From: Actinomycetes bacterium
Lineage (GTDB): Bacteria > Actinomycetota > Acidimicrobiia > Acidimicrobiales > Ilumatobacteraceae
Direction of reading: 5' to 3'
Length of the DNA: 64,000 bases
Assembly (NCBI GenBank): GCA_025359865.1
Contig: JANYDH010000165.1
Coordinates: forward strand, 1-64,000
This document shows positions 52,054 through 61,807 of this stretch, piece by piece (the stretch's first letter is position 1; every line of letters begins with the position of its first letter). Under the pieces are notes generated by a model. That model saw nothing but the letters and a program-made list of their open reading frames with translations, was not told the origin of the DNA and did no database searches. The translations under genes and the position numbers were made by a program.

Positions 52054-53742
52054 CTACCGACCGCGTGCCCGGCGAAGCCAGCTCTCCGCGTACCGCAGGC
52101 GTCGTTCCAGTTGCTCGGTGGTGGCGCTGTGCACCTTGGCCACGCCGGCCAGTCGGTTCATTTCGGCGTTGACCTTGCCGTGGGTCCACCCGGTGAGATC
52201 GACGAGTCGCTGGGCAACGAACGCATTCCGACTGCGTAGATCATCTTTGATCTCGGCGGTGCTGCGCTCGTCGTCCTGGCGGCTGAATCCTGCGTCGGTC
52301 GGAATCGCCGGGAGTTCCAGGTCGAGACCCGGGTCATCTGAACCCTGCGGTTCGCCCAGTTCCAGGTCGTCGTCGAAGGACACACCATCGGAGGTGACGG
52401 TGTGGATCTTCATCCCGGTCGCCACCGCGCTGAGCACCGAGAACAGCGAGAGTTGCTCGGGGGCGAACTCCTCGCGGACCTCGTCGAGCGTGGCATTGTC
52501 CTGGTCGCTGTGGAACTCATCGTCGTTGGGATGAGCAGGCCGCAGCACGTGGCGACGCGCCTCGGCGATCTGGAACGCGTGAGCGCGCAGGCGGGGGTCG
52601 TCGGGCAGGAACACGTACGCCTTCTGTGCTCCGCGACCGGCCTGCCAGCGCACGAACCGGCCGACAGCTTGACGGAAGAAGAGCTCAGTGGTGACGGTGG
52701 TGGCGTACACGCCGACGCGCAGTCGGGGGATGTCGACGCCTTCGCTGACCATCCGCACGGCTACGAGCCACGGTGCAGTTGACGAGGCGAACGCCGTGAT
52801 CCGGGCCGAGGCGGTCGGGTCGTCGCTGATCACCACATCGGCCGGTACGCCGAAGTTGCGACGAATGAGTTGCGCGATGGACTGGGCGTGCGCCTGATCG
52901 ATGGCGATCACCAGACCGCCGGCCTCGGGCTGACCATCTCCTGCCGAACGGATCGCCATCAGTCGGTCGTGTGCCTGGCGCATGACCGCCGGCATCCAGT
53001 CACCGTCGAGGCTCAGTGCGGTGCGAAGCCGCTGGGCGACACCGTCACGAGCGAGCTCATCGTGGAAGTTGGCGCTGACGATGTTGCCGTCGGGGGCGCT
53101 CCACTCCATGACGCCGTCGATGCGCGGGAAGTACACGGGACGAACGACGCCTCCGTCGCGCAGGGCGTCGGCATATCCGTAGGTGTAGTGACTGAACGCG
53201 GCATCACCTTCGGCTGTCGTCTGATACTCGACGAAGGGGATTGCGGCGCTGTCGCTACGAAACGGCGTGCCACTGAGACACAGCCTGCGATGTGCGGTAC
53301 CGAATGCCTCGCGCACCGAGTCGCCCCAAGCCTTTTCGTCGCCGGCGTGGTGGATTTCGTCCAGGATCACGAAGCTGTCGGCCGCTAAGCCGCGCAGCAC
53401 CTTGGACGTGCCGGCCGTGGCCACGTGCTGGTACGTGGTGACCAGGCCATGCACATCCCGGGCGAGACCGCCAGACGGCGTCCAATCGGGATCGAGCTCG
53501 AGCCCCAGGCGGTGGGCAGCGAGCGCCCACTGCGTCTTCAGATGGCTGGTGGGCGCCACCACCACCAGGCGTCGCCGTTCCTGGGCAAGTGCCCAGCGTG
53601 CGCAGGTGAGGGCAAAGGTGGTCTTGCCGGCCCCGGGGGTGGCGACCGCCAGGAAATCACCGCCGGGATGGGCGCTGAACAGGTCGAACGCGGCCCGCTG
53701 CCACGGCCGAAGCCGGACAGACGAGTGGGTCGAGGTGGTCAT
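52054..53742 (-). CDS. SF2 DEAD/DEAH-box helicase
   Basis: A 562-residue SF2 ATPase. LRPWQRAAFDLFSAHPGGDF carries a Q-like motif, Walker A is AVATPGAGKTTFAL near 37, motif II is VILDEIHHAGDEKAW (DEIH), motif III is LSGTPF, and motif VI is FRQAVGRFVRW. It resembles the helicase part of restriction or repair enzymes (Type III/XPB-like) but has no nuclease domain. The start is the ATG at 53742. A role in DNA repair or phage defence is possible but unproven. It lies within a zone of decayed genes. Confidence 0.9.
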   Translation of the reverse strand: MTTSTHSSVRLRPWQRAAFDLFSAHPGGDFLAVATPGAGKTTFALTCARWALAQERRRLVVVAPTSHLKTQWALAAHRLGLELDPDWTPSGGLARDVHGLVTTYQHVATAGTSKVLRGLAADSFVILDEIHHAGDEKAWGDSVREAFGTAHRRLCLSGTPFRSDSAAIPFVEYQTTAEGDAAFSHYTYGYADALRDGGVVRPVYFPRIDGVMEWSAPDGNIVSANFHDELARDGVAQRLRTALSLDGDWMPAVMRQAHDRLMAIRSAGDGQPEAGGLVIAIDQAHAQSIAQLIRRNFGVPADVVISDDPTASARITAFASSTAPWLVAVRMVSEGVDIPRLRVGVYATTVTTELFFRQAVGRFVRWQAGRGAQKAYVFLPDDPRLRAHAFQIAEARRHVLRPAHPNDDEFHSDQDNATLDEVREEFAPEQLSLFSVLSAVATGMKIHTVTSDGVSFDDDLELGEPQGSDDPGLDLELPAIPTDAGFSRQDDERSTAEIKDDLRSRNAFVAQRLVDLTGWTHGKVNAEMNRLAGVAKVHSATTEQLERRLRYAESWLRRARGR

Positions 53743-53869
53743 GGGACCGTTCAGTGTGCCGGGCCGCAAGCGCAGGCACACGCCGAGCACAGGAGTCAAC
53801 AGTCACGAGGTGTCCCCGGTACTACTTCCGACAACAGCCCGTCGAGGTGCTCAAGGGCCGAGGTGCTGC

Positions 53870-54070
53870 TCAGTCGAAAACGTCGGTGACCTCATCGATG
53901 ACGTCAGTGAACACGTCCTGGATCGAATCAATGACACCGTCAATGACCCCAGGGTCCTCGCCCGCGCCGACCGGGGTTGTATCGCCAAGACCGACCGGAG
54001 CCGCCAACGCAAGCCCAGCGATGCTCGTCATCGCCCCAACCATTCCCATGCTCGAATAGGTAGCACGCAT
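53870..54070 (-). CDS. Possible small secreted protein
   Basis: A 66-residue open frame with an N-terminal hydrophobic segment (MGMVGAMTSIAGLALAAP) that looks like a signal peptide with an ALA-AP cleavage site. The mature part is acidic (DSIQDVFTDVIDEVTDVFD). No family is recognised. The region 53743-54525 otherwise holds only this frame and the remnant below. It may be a chance frame, since its composition is unusual and no strong ribosome-binding site is visible. Confidence 0.35.
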   Translation of the reverse strand: MRATYSSMGMVGAMTSIAGLALAAPVGLGDTTPVGAGEDPGVIDGVIDSIQDVFTDVIDEVTDVFD

Positions 54071-54452
54071 CGCAGACTGGGCCCGATCAGCCTTCGATGC
54101 AATTCCAATCTCAAGCGACGCGACGGTCGGGGTTTCTCTTGCTTCGGACGAACGCGACGTGTTGCTGAGACGCTTTGGTCTGTATGGCGTTCGGGTGGCC
54201 GTCGACCAACTCCGCCGGAATCCCGGCTGTAGCACCATCGACCTTGTCCGGGCGTTGCGCGCTGCGAGCGGTGTCGACGAGCTTGTTGTCACCATCGAGC
54301 GCGAGTTCGGAGCGCGTGCAGCTGTACTGCGAGCACGATCGGTTCTGCTATCGCTCGAGACCATCGCGGACGAGGTAGGCGGTGACGCTGGCCAGCAGTT
54401 GCACCGCGATCTCGAACAGCGCTGGGGCTGGCCGAGGGGGTACCTCTGCTGA
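54060..54452 (+). pseudogene. C-terminal remnant, possibly of a dynamin-like GTPase
   Basis: The open frame from 54060, with a GTG at 54159, encodes ERDVLLRRFGLYGVRVAVDQ followed by RALRAASGVDELVVTIEREF and ARAAVLRARSVLLSLE. This pattern resembles the helical C-terminus of actinobacterial dynamin-like GTPases. The GTPase domain is absent, and a TAG ends the frame upstream. Some actinobacteria carry such GTPases beside Hsp70-like genes, and here the neighbour is a decayed Hsp70. The identity is tentative; a short standalone protein from the GTG is the alternative. Confidence 0.35.
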
Positions 54453-54525
54453 TCTCCTCCAGGCGGTGATGGAAGCCCACGACCGATGGCCACGGCGCGC
54501 TGGCAGAACTCTCGTCCGTCGAGGG

Positions 54526-56241
54526 TTACACGCATCCGGCCGGTTGAGCCGACCACGAGCCGATCGTGGCTCCGTCACGAAGTATGACGATCTGGTCGAT
54601 CTGCGTGGTGAGATTGCCGCGGGCATTCGCGAGCGCGTCATCTCGGGCGACGACGCCACCCTTCCAGAGCAGCACGATCACATCGCCGCTTCGTAGCGTC
54701 GCCGAATCCAGTTGCCAACTGATGGTGCAACTGGTGCCAGTGGGCTCGGTGGCGAATGCCTGCAACGTGACGCCGTTCTGCACTTCGAACGTGGTGGCAC
54801 TGGCCGCCGCCTTGGTATCGGTGTTGTCGCTGCCGCCGAAAACGAGGAATCCGACGACCGCCAACACCGCGACCAAGACGACGGCTGCTCCGCCGATCAG
54901 GAGGCGGGTCTTGCCGTGCAGCGTCCCTGTTGTGACGGTGGACTGGTCGAGGATGGGCAGAGGCATTGCTGCCGCTGCTGCTGCTGCTGGCGCTGCTGCT
55001 GGCGCTGCTGGCGGTGGGGCTGGGCGCTGACGAGGCTGGCGACCAGCGCTATGACCGTTGTTACGACCGGTTCGGGAGGCGAGGCTGGAATCGGTGCTAC
55101 GGCTGGACCAGGAGGCGCGGCTGGACCAGGAGGCGCGGCTGGACGTCGGCGGCGGGGTGGGCGCCGGGGTGGAGGACAAGGCAGCGCGACCACAAATCGC
55201 CGCGCCACGAGCAACGGCATGGACGGGATCGACATCTACGGTGATCGGCCGACCTAGTTCGGCAGCCAAGAGTTGAGCCACGATCGGGGTGCGACTCGAG
55301 CCACCCACGAGGAGCACCCGGTTCACTTGGTCTGGTTCGAGGCCGGCCGACCGCAACGCGCGCCGCAATGCCGAGGTTGCATCGGCCAAGAGCGGCCGAA
55401 TCATTCCCTCGTACTCGCTTCGCGTCAGACCGACTTCAGTGGCGCGATTCGGGAGCAGGACCGGGATCGTGACCTCGCTGTCTGAAAGCAAGGCCTCGAC
55501 GGCCTCGACGGCCTCGTCGCGGAGTCGTGCGATCGCCGTGGTCGATGCCGAGTCGTCTGGGTCGAGATCCGACAACGCATTCCCGAGAGCCCGATCGATA
55601 TGTGCCAATACCGCCTGGTCGAAGTCGATTCCGCCGAGTTGCTCCACGCCGTCCGGGTGGCCGAGCACGGTGAACCCACCCTCGTCGGCGCGGAGAATGG
55701 TGACGTCGAACGTTCCTCCGCCCAGGTCGTAGACAGCCACGATGTCGCCGGAGTCAATGTGTTGCAGCGAGGCGTAGTGGGTGGCGGCAGCGACAGGCTC
55801 CGGCACGAGAACAGGATCGTCGAGCCCGGCGCGATGCGCGGCCTGTCGAAACAGATCGACCTTGTACTCACCCCACGACGCCAGATGCGTGAGCACCACT
55901 TGGAGTGGTGCCTCACCCTCTCATGCCTGCACTGAGGCAATGACGCTTTCGATCGCCCTCGCCACGAGCGCGGCGGCCTTGAGTGGTGATCCACCAAGGA
56001 AATAGGGGGGTCGGGTCGCCAATCCGCCGCTTGAACTCACGTGCTACGCGTGACGGTTCGGTCAACACCTTTCGTCGCGCCGCATCGCCGACGAGATACT
56101 CACCGTCTTGGCCGAGGTGCACAACCGTCGGAATCGAAGGGTGCGATTGCCGAGCGTGAACAGGTCGACGGCTCCTCCGTCGCGTTGTATGGCGGCGGCC
56201 GTGAACGTTGTACCGAGATCGATGCCCAAGTGATAGCCCAT
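54526..56241 (-). pseudogene. Frameshifted membrane-anchored Hsp70-like ATPase
   Basis: Reading from the ATG at 56241, GYHLGIDLGTTFTAAAIQRD begins an Hsp70-type ATPase. Near 56128 the frame shifts (LGNRTLR to IPTVVHLGQDGE), and near 56005, at a run of six G bases, it shifts again (GDPTP to FLGGSPLKAA). A TGA at 55921-55923 then interrupts the frame. From there the protein is intact: VVAVYDLGGGTFDVTILRAD, RVLLVGGSSRTPIVAQLLAA, a Pro/Ala linker, a membrane helix (LLIGGAAVVLVAVLAVVGFL) and a short outer domain. It is a paralogue of the 38-kb gene with a smaller outer part. Three lesions indicate a pseudogene unless they are sequencing errors. Confidence 0.75.
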
Positions 56242-56328
56242 GGCGCACAAACTGCCCGACTTTTGCTCGTGATTCGAACCGCGCTGTCGTCGAGTCTCCT
56301 CGCGACACCCCCGGCGTAGTGTTTCCTC

Positions 56329-59300
56329 ATGGCCCACCACCCCGTACTCGACCGGTTCTCTCCGGCCGTCAGAGCGTGGTTTGCCGCGTCGTTCCCAACG
56401 CCTACTCCGCCGCAGGTGCAGGGTTGGCCGCACATTCTTCAGGGCGAGCACACGCTCATCTGCGCCCCCACGGGCAGTGGCAAGACACTCGCCGCCTTCC
56501 TTGCCTCGATCGACCGGCTGTGCACCCCGCAGCTACACGGCGCGCCGCTCGACCCGAAAGCGCGCACGCGGGTGCTCTACATCTCGCCGCTGCGGGCGCT
56601 GGCGTTCGACATCGAAAAGAACCTCCGGTCGCCGCTGATGGGTATCGGGCTGGCCGCCGAGCGTCTCGGCGAACCGTTCACCGCCCCCATCGTGGCGATG
56701 CGTACCGGCGACACCTCCGCCAAAGACCGCCAGGCGCTCATCCGCCGTCCGCCCGATCTGCTCATCACTACGCCCGAGAGCTTGTACCTCATGCTCACGT
56801 CGTCGGCGCGCTCCACGCTCGTCAACATCGACACCGTCATCATCGACGAGATCCATGCGCTCGCTCCCACCAAGCGCGGCACACACTTGATGTTGTCGCT
56901 CGAGCGTCTCGAGGCCATCACCAAGCAGCCACCGCAGCGGATCGGGTTGTCGGCTACCCAACGTCCGCTCGAGGAGGTGGCCCATTTCCTCGGCGGACAC
57001 CACGACGACGGAACGCGGCGGCAGGTTGCCATCGTCGACTCCGGCATTCGCAAGCCGCTCGTGATCGACGTGGTCATCCCGGTCGAAGACATGGGCGAGA
57101 TGGGTCGGCCCGTTGCCGGGCTGCGCAGTGGGCCGGCCAGCAACGCGCTCACGCCACAACGCAGCAGCATCTGGCCCAGTATCTATCCGCGGATTCTTGC
57201 CCAGGTACTCGAGCATCGAAGCACGATCATCTTCACGAACTCCCGCCGTCAGGCCGAGCGCGTGGCAGCAAAGCTCAATGAACTCCACGCCGAGAGCCTT
57301 GTTGGGCGCGGTGCCGATAATGCCGACGGGGTCGGCGTGGAAACCACCGCTGGTCCGCTCGTCGATCTGGTGAAGGCACACCACGGCTCGCTCGCCCGCG
57401 AGCAGCGGGTGGTCATCGAAGACGAACTGAAACGCGGTGTGCTCCGGGCGATCGTGGCCACCAGCAGTCTTGAACTCGGCATCGACATGGGCGCCGTCGA
57501 CCTGGTCATCCAGGTCGAGTCGCCTGGCGCGGTCAGCCGTGGGCTACAGCGCATCGGCCGCGCCGGCCACTCGGTCGGCGAGCCGAGCAAGGGCACGCTC
57601 TACCCGAAACATCGGGGCGATCTGCTCGAAGCCGCAGTCGTGGTCCGTCGGATGATCGACGGCGAGATCGAGTCCACCCGGTTCCTGCGCAACCCCCTCG
57701 ATGTGCTGGCACAACAGATCGTTGCGCACGTTGCCATCACCGCGGATGCGACCGGTCAAGACGCCACCACTGTTGCGTCGATCGCGGCGCTGGTGCGACG
57801 CTGTGCCTGTTTCGCGGAGATCAGCGATGACGTGCTTGCCAACGTGCTCGACCTGTTGGCCGGTCGCTATCCGAGTGAGGAATTCAGCGAACTGCGTCCG
57901 CGTATTGTGTGGGACCGAATTACCGACACGGTGCGCGCCCGCGACGGGTCCCGGCGGTTGGCAGTCACCAGCGGTGGCACCATCCCCGATCGAGGGTTGT
58001 TCGGCGTGTTCCTGCCCGACGGCACGCGCGTCGGCGAACTCGACGAGGAGATGGTGTACGAGAGCCGCCCGGGCGAGACGTTCCTGCTTGGCGCGTCCAC
58101 CTGGCGGATCGAAGACATCACGTTCGAACGGGTGATCGTCACACCCGCGCCCGGCCAACCGGGCAAGATGCCGTTCTGGCACGGCGACCGCCCAGGTCGA
58201 CCGCTCGAGTTGGGCAGGGCACTTGGGGCGTTCCAGCGCGAGATCCGGGCCATGCCGGCAGATCTGGCGCTCGAGCGGCTGTGCGAGCACCACTCGCTCG
58301 ACGAGAATGCTGCGAACAACGTGTTGATGTATCTCGACGAGCAGGCACAGGCCACGGGCACGGTGCCTGACGATCGCACCATCGTCGTCGAACGCTTCCG
58401 TGACGAGATCGGTGATTGGCGGATCTGCATCCTCAGCCCGTTCGGTACTCCGGTGCACGCGCCATGGGCGATGGCCATCGAGCGCCGGTTGATCGACCGC
58501 TACGACATGCCGGTCGAGACGATGTGGGGTGATGATGGCATCGTGCTCCGTCTGCCCGAAGCAGCCGATCAGCTACCGCTCGACGATCTGGTGATCGACC
58601 CCGACGACATCGACGAGCTCGTGCTCAGCTCGCTTCCGCAGACATCGTTGTTCTCGGCGCGTTTTCGTGAATGCGCTGCCCGGGCGCTGTTGCTACCGCG
58701 CCGTCGGCCCGATCGCCGCACCCCCTTGTGGCAGCAGCGCCAGCGTGCGGCCGATCTGCTTGCGGTGGCGGCGAAGTACCCCAGCTTTCCGATCCTGTTG
58801 GAAACCTCACGCGAGTGTGTGCAGGACGTGTTCGACCTCCCGGCACTGCGTGAGGTGCTCGGTCAGCTCCGTAGCCGTGCGGTGCGGGTGGTCAGCGTCG
58901 ACACGCAGAAGGCGTCGCCGTTCGCGCAGAGTCTGTTGTTCAACTGGATCGCGGCCTACATGTACGAGGGCGACGCCCCCCTCGCCGAGCGCCGCGCGGC
59001 AGCGTTGGCGCTCGACCGTGATCTGCTGCGCGACCTGCTCGGGGCGGAGGAGTTGCGCGAGTTGCTCGATCCCGGAGTGCTCGCCGACCTCGAGCTCGAA
59101 CTGCAGTGCCTTTCCGAGGGGCGCCGAGCGCGTACCGCCGACGAATTGCACGACGTGTTCCGCAAGGTCGGTGATCTGTCCGCCGACGAGGTCGACCTGC
59201 GCTGCGAGGGCACGGGCGTGTCGGCAGGGTGGTTGGATGCGCTGGCCTATGAACGACGGATCACCCAGGTCTCGGTCGCTTCCGAACCTCGATGGATCGC

Positions 59301-60891
59301 GTCGGAAGACGCGGCCCGCTATCGCGATGCGCTCGGATGCGCGTTGCCGCTCGGTCTACCCCGAGCGTTCACCGAGCCGGTCCCGCTTCCGCTCGAGTCG
59401 CTCATCGCTCGTTACGCCCGCACACATGCCCCGTTTCTCACCGACGACGTCGGCCGCCGGCTTGGTCTACCCACGCCGCGAGCTGCCGGGTCGCTCTTCG
59501 CGCTCGAGGGCGATCAGCGGGTCGTACGTGGCGAGTTCCGTCCCGATGGCGTCACCCGCGAATGGTGCGATGTCGACGTGCTTCGCCAGTTGCGTCGCCG
59601 TTCTCTGGCCGCGCTGCGTAAAGAAATCGAAGCGGTCGAGCCCGAGGCGTTCGCGCGCTTTCTGGTCGGTTGGCACGGTATCCCGGGTGAGCGTCGCAGT
59701 CTCGATGCGCTCGTCGAGTCGATCGGGCTGTTGCAGGGAAGCGCCATCGTTGCCAGCTCGCTCGAGGTCGACGTGCTGCCGCTGCGTGTTCGTGGGTACC
59801 GCCCGCCCGACCTCGACGAGCTGTGTACATCAGGCGACCTGGTCTGGGTGGGGGCCGGATCCATCGGCGCGACCGATGGGCGTGTGCGGTTGTTCTTCGC
59901 CGATCAACTCGCGTTGTTGTCACCGTCGTTCGAGCCGCTCGACCCGCCGTCGGGTGCACTGCACGACAGCATTCGTGCCCATCTCAACGGGCGCGGCGCC
60001 AGCTTTTGGGCTCAGCTGCGTGCCGCTACCACCGGGGCCACCGAGACCGAAACGCTCACGGCGCTGTGGGACCTCGTGTGGGCGGGCGAGGTCACCAACG
60101 ACTCGCTTGCCCCACTGCGCGCGGTACTGGCGGGCGCGCGTACCCGTCCCGGCACCGCCAAGGCCGCGCCGCGCAGCCGGCCCCGCCCGGGACGACTCAC
60201 CCGGATCGGTCCGCCGGCCGGTGCCGGTCGATGGAGTCTGGTTGCACCATTGCTCACGCCTCGTCCAACCACCACGGCGGCTGCGCATGCGGCCGCCCTC
60301 CAGTTGCTCGAGCGATACGGCGTAGTCACCCGCGAGGCGGTGCTGGCCGAGGGCATCGTCGGCGGCTATGCCGGTGTGTACGGCGTCTTGAAAGTGTTGG
60401 AAGAACGCGGTCAGGTGCGCCGTGGGTACTTCGTCAGCGGGCTCGGCGCGGCGCAGTTCAGCCTGGCGGGGGCAGTCGACCGGTTACGGACCGTTCGCGA
60501 AACCGCCGATCCGGTGCTGCACCCACAGGACGTTCCCGCTCCGGTCGTGCTCGCGGTTACCGACCCGGCGCAGCCCTATGGGGCATCGCTGGCCTGGCCG
60601 CAGTCTCCAGGCCGCCCGGCGCGTAGTGCAGGGGCCCTTGCAGTGCTGCATGCCGGCCGGGCGCTGGTGTGGTTCGACAAGCGATCACATCACCTGGTCA
60701 CGTTTCCGGGTGCTGCCGACGACACGGTGTGGGCCGAAGCGCTCGCTTCGCTCATCAAAGACGGCCGGGCACGAAAAGTCGAGATCCGCAAAATCAATGG
60801 TGAAGCGCTCGATTCGGCTTCGGTTCTGGTAGCTGCCTTGAAGCGGTCGGGGTTTGTTGATGGGTACCGAGGGCTGATACTCAGGTCTTGA
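56329..60891 (+). CDS. lhr: Large Lhr-type DNA helicase
   Basis: A 1520-residue Lhr. Walker A is ICAPTGSGKTLAAFLAS near residue 45, motif II is IIDEIHALAPTKRGTH near 170, and motif VI is GLQRIGRAGHSVGEPSKG near 405. The winged-helix and Lhr-specific domains follow, then a long C-terminal domain (from about 870) seen in actinobacterial and proteobacterial full-length Lhr. It is an ATP-dependent 3'-5' helicase linked to DNA repair. The full length matches the long form. It overlaps the convergent tetR-type gene by 11 bases. Confidence 0.95.
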   Translation: MAHHPVLDRFSPAVRAWFAASFPTPTPPQVQGWPHILQGEHTLICAPTGSGKTLAAFLASIDRLCTPQLHGAPLDPKARTRVLYISPLRALAFDIEKNLRSPLMGIGLAAERLGEPFTAPIVAMRTGDTSAKDRQALIRRPPDLLITTPESLYLMLTSSARSTLVNIDTVIIDEIHALAPTKRGTHLMLSLERLEAITKQPPQRIGLSATQRPLEEVAHFLGGHHDDGTRRQVAIVDSGIRKPLVIDVVIPVEDMGEMGRPVAGLRSGPASNALTPQRSSIWPSIYPRILAQVLEHRSTIIFTNSRRQAERVAAKLNELHAESLVGRGADNADGVGVETTAGPLVDLVKAHHGSLAREQRVVIEDELKRGVLRAIVATSSLELGIDMGAVDLVIQVESPGAVSRGLQRIGRAGHSVGEPSKGTLYPKHRGDLLEAAVVVRRMIDGEIESTRFLRNPLDVLAQQIVAHVAITADATGQDATTVASIAALVRRCACFAEISDDVLANVLDLLAGRYPSEEFSELRPRIVWDRITDTVRARDGSRRLAVTSGGTIPDRGLFGVFLPDGTRVGELDEEMVYESRPGETFLLGASTWRIEDITFERVIVTPAPGQPGKMPFWHGDRPGRPLELGRALGAFQREIRAMPADLALERLCEHHSLDENAANNVLMYLDEQAQATGTVPDDRTIVVERFRDEIGDWRICILSPFGTPVHAPWAMAIERRLIDRYDMPVETMWGDDGIVLRLPEAADQLPLDDLVIDPDDIDELVLSSLPQTSLFSARFRECAARALLLPRRRPDRRTPLWQQRQRAADLLAVAAKYPSFPILLETSRECVQDVFDLPALREVLGQLRSRAVRVVSVDTQKASPFAQSLLFNWIAAYMYEGDAPLAERRAAALALDRDLLRDLLGAEELRELLDPGVLADLELELQCLSEGRRARTADELHDVFRKVGDLSADEVDLRCEGTGVSAGWLDALAYERRITQVSVASEPRWIASEDAARYRDALGCALPLGLPRAFTEPVPLPLESLIARYARTHAPFLTDDVGRRLGLPTPRAAGSLFALEGDQRVVRGEFRPDGVTREWCDVDVLRQLRRRSLAALRKEIEAVEPEAFARFLVGWHGIPGERRSLDALVESIGLLQGSAIVASSLEVDVLPLRVRGYRPPDLDELCTSGDLVWVGAGSIGATDGRVRLFFADQLALLSPSFEPLDPPSGALHDSIRAHLNGRGASFWAQLRAATTGATETETLTALWDLVWAGEVTNDSLAPLRAVLAGARTRPGTAKAAPRSRPRPGRLTRIGPPAGAGRWSLVAPLLTPRPTTTAAAHAAALQLLERYGVVTREAVLAEGIVGGYAGVYGVLKVLEERGQVRRGYFVSGLGAAQFSLAGAVDRLRTVRETADPVLHPQDVPAPVVLAVTDPAQPYGASLAWPQSPGRPARSAGALAVLHAGRALVWFDKRSHHLVTFPGAADDTVWAEALASLIKDGRARKVEIRKINGEALDSASVLVAALKRSGFVDGYRGLILRS

Positions 60892-61474
60892 TACCCGTGC
60901 CGACGGCGCGCAAGCCCGCCCATGCGAGGTTGGCTACTTGGCGTGAGAGCTCATCGGGGTCGAATGTCTCACCCCGCTCGACCAACCGCCGGCTGACACC
61001 TTCGGCCAGGCCCACCAGGCCGTGCGCCAACGTGCGCCGGTACTCGGGGTCGATATCGGCGGTGATCAACGGTGCGATCGCCTCGGCCGACTCGTCGGTG
61101 ATTCGCCGGATGACCGCGGTCGACTCGGCGTCACGGTTGGCCTGGGTGCCGAACAACAGCAAGAACGCATCGTGGTCGGCGGCGACGAACCGGAAGTATG
61201 CCCGAAAGCCGAGTTCGGTCTGTGTCTTTCCGTCGGTGGCATTGGCAGTCGCTTTGGCGATGGCATGGAGCATGCGGTGGCCGACATCTTCCAAGAGGGC
61301 GAGGTATAGATCCTGCTTGGAATCGAAGTGCTGATAGAGCACCGGCTTGGTCACGCCGGCCGCGTCGGCAACGTCGTTCATCGATGCCCCGTGGTAGCCG
61401 TGCTTGGCGAAGACCTGGACGGCGACGTCGAGGATCTGCTCGCGGCGTTCACCGGCGGGAAGGCGTGTACTCAT
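60881..61474 (-). CDS. TetR-family transcriptional regulator
   Basis: A 197-residue TetR regulator. The N-terminal helix-turn-helix has AVQVFAKHGYHGASMNDVAD and AGVTKPVLYQHFDSKQDLYL (about 18-60). The C-terminal helical domain (FVAADHDAFLLLFGT, about 98-112) binds an unknown ligand. The start at 61474 is the ATG before RLPAGERREQ; the longer frame has no family likeness. TetR proteins near fatty-acid genes often respond to acyl-CoA; the enoyl-CoA hydratase gene lies 0.3 kb away, so that link is possible. Confidence 0.93.
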   Translation of the reverse strand: MSTRLPAGERREQILDVAVQVFAKHGYHGASMNDVADAAGVTKPVLYQHFDSKQDLYLALLEDVGHRMLHAIAKATANATDGKTQTELGFRAYFRFVAADHDAFLLLFGTQANRDAESTAVIRRITDESAEAIAPLITADIDPEYRRTLAHGLVGLAEGVSRRLVERGETFDPDELSRQVANLAWAGLRAVGTGIKT

Positions 61475-61517
61475 GGCTACCCCAGGGTAACAACGCTTCC
61501 GGCAGGATGAAACGGGC

Positions 61518-61796
61518 TCACAAGCCTCGCTCGCGGTCGTCTCGTTCGGCGGCCTTGACGGCATAGCCGAGCACGATCGCAGGGGCCAACAAGATCGAGC
61601 CGACGACGAGTGCGGCGATGATGATCGACGACATCGTGGAGTTGAAGCCGAACGCAAACGCCAGCACGAATGACACGATTGCGATAGCGAAGAAGAGATA
61701 CCCGATCCGGTTCGCCATCAGGGTCCACTTGGCGATCTGCTGTCGACGGGCCCTGACGGGGTCGTGCGACGGGGTCGATTTCTGGTTGGCAGGCAT
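61518..61796 (-). CDS. Small membrane protein with two spans
   Basis: A 92-residue protein. A charged N-terminus (KSTPSHDPVRARRQQIAKWT) precedes two hydrophobic helices (IGYLFFAIAIVSFVLAFAF and IIIAALVVGSILLAPAIVLG) and a charged tail (KAAERDDRERGL). This layout is common to a conserved actinobacterial membrane-protein family without known role. Same strand as the TetR gene, 43 bases upstream of it; divergent from the enoyl-CoA hydratase gene. Confidence 0.8.
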   Translation of the reverse strand: MPANQKSTPSHDPVRARRQQIAKWTLMANRIGYLFFAIAIVSFVLAFAFGFNSTMSSIIIAALVVGSILLAPAIVLGYAVKAAERDDRERGL

Positions 61797-61807
61797 ACAG
61801 TCGGGTC

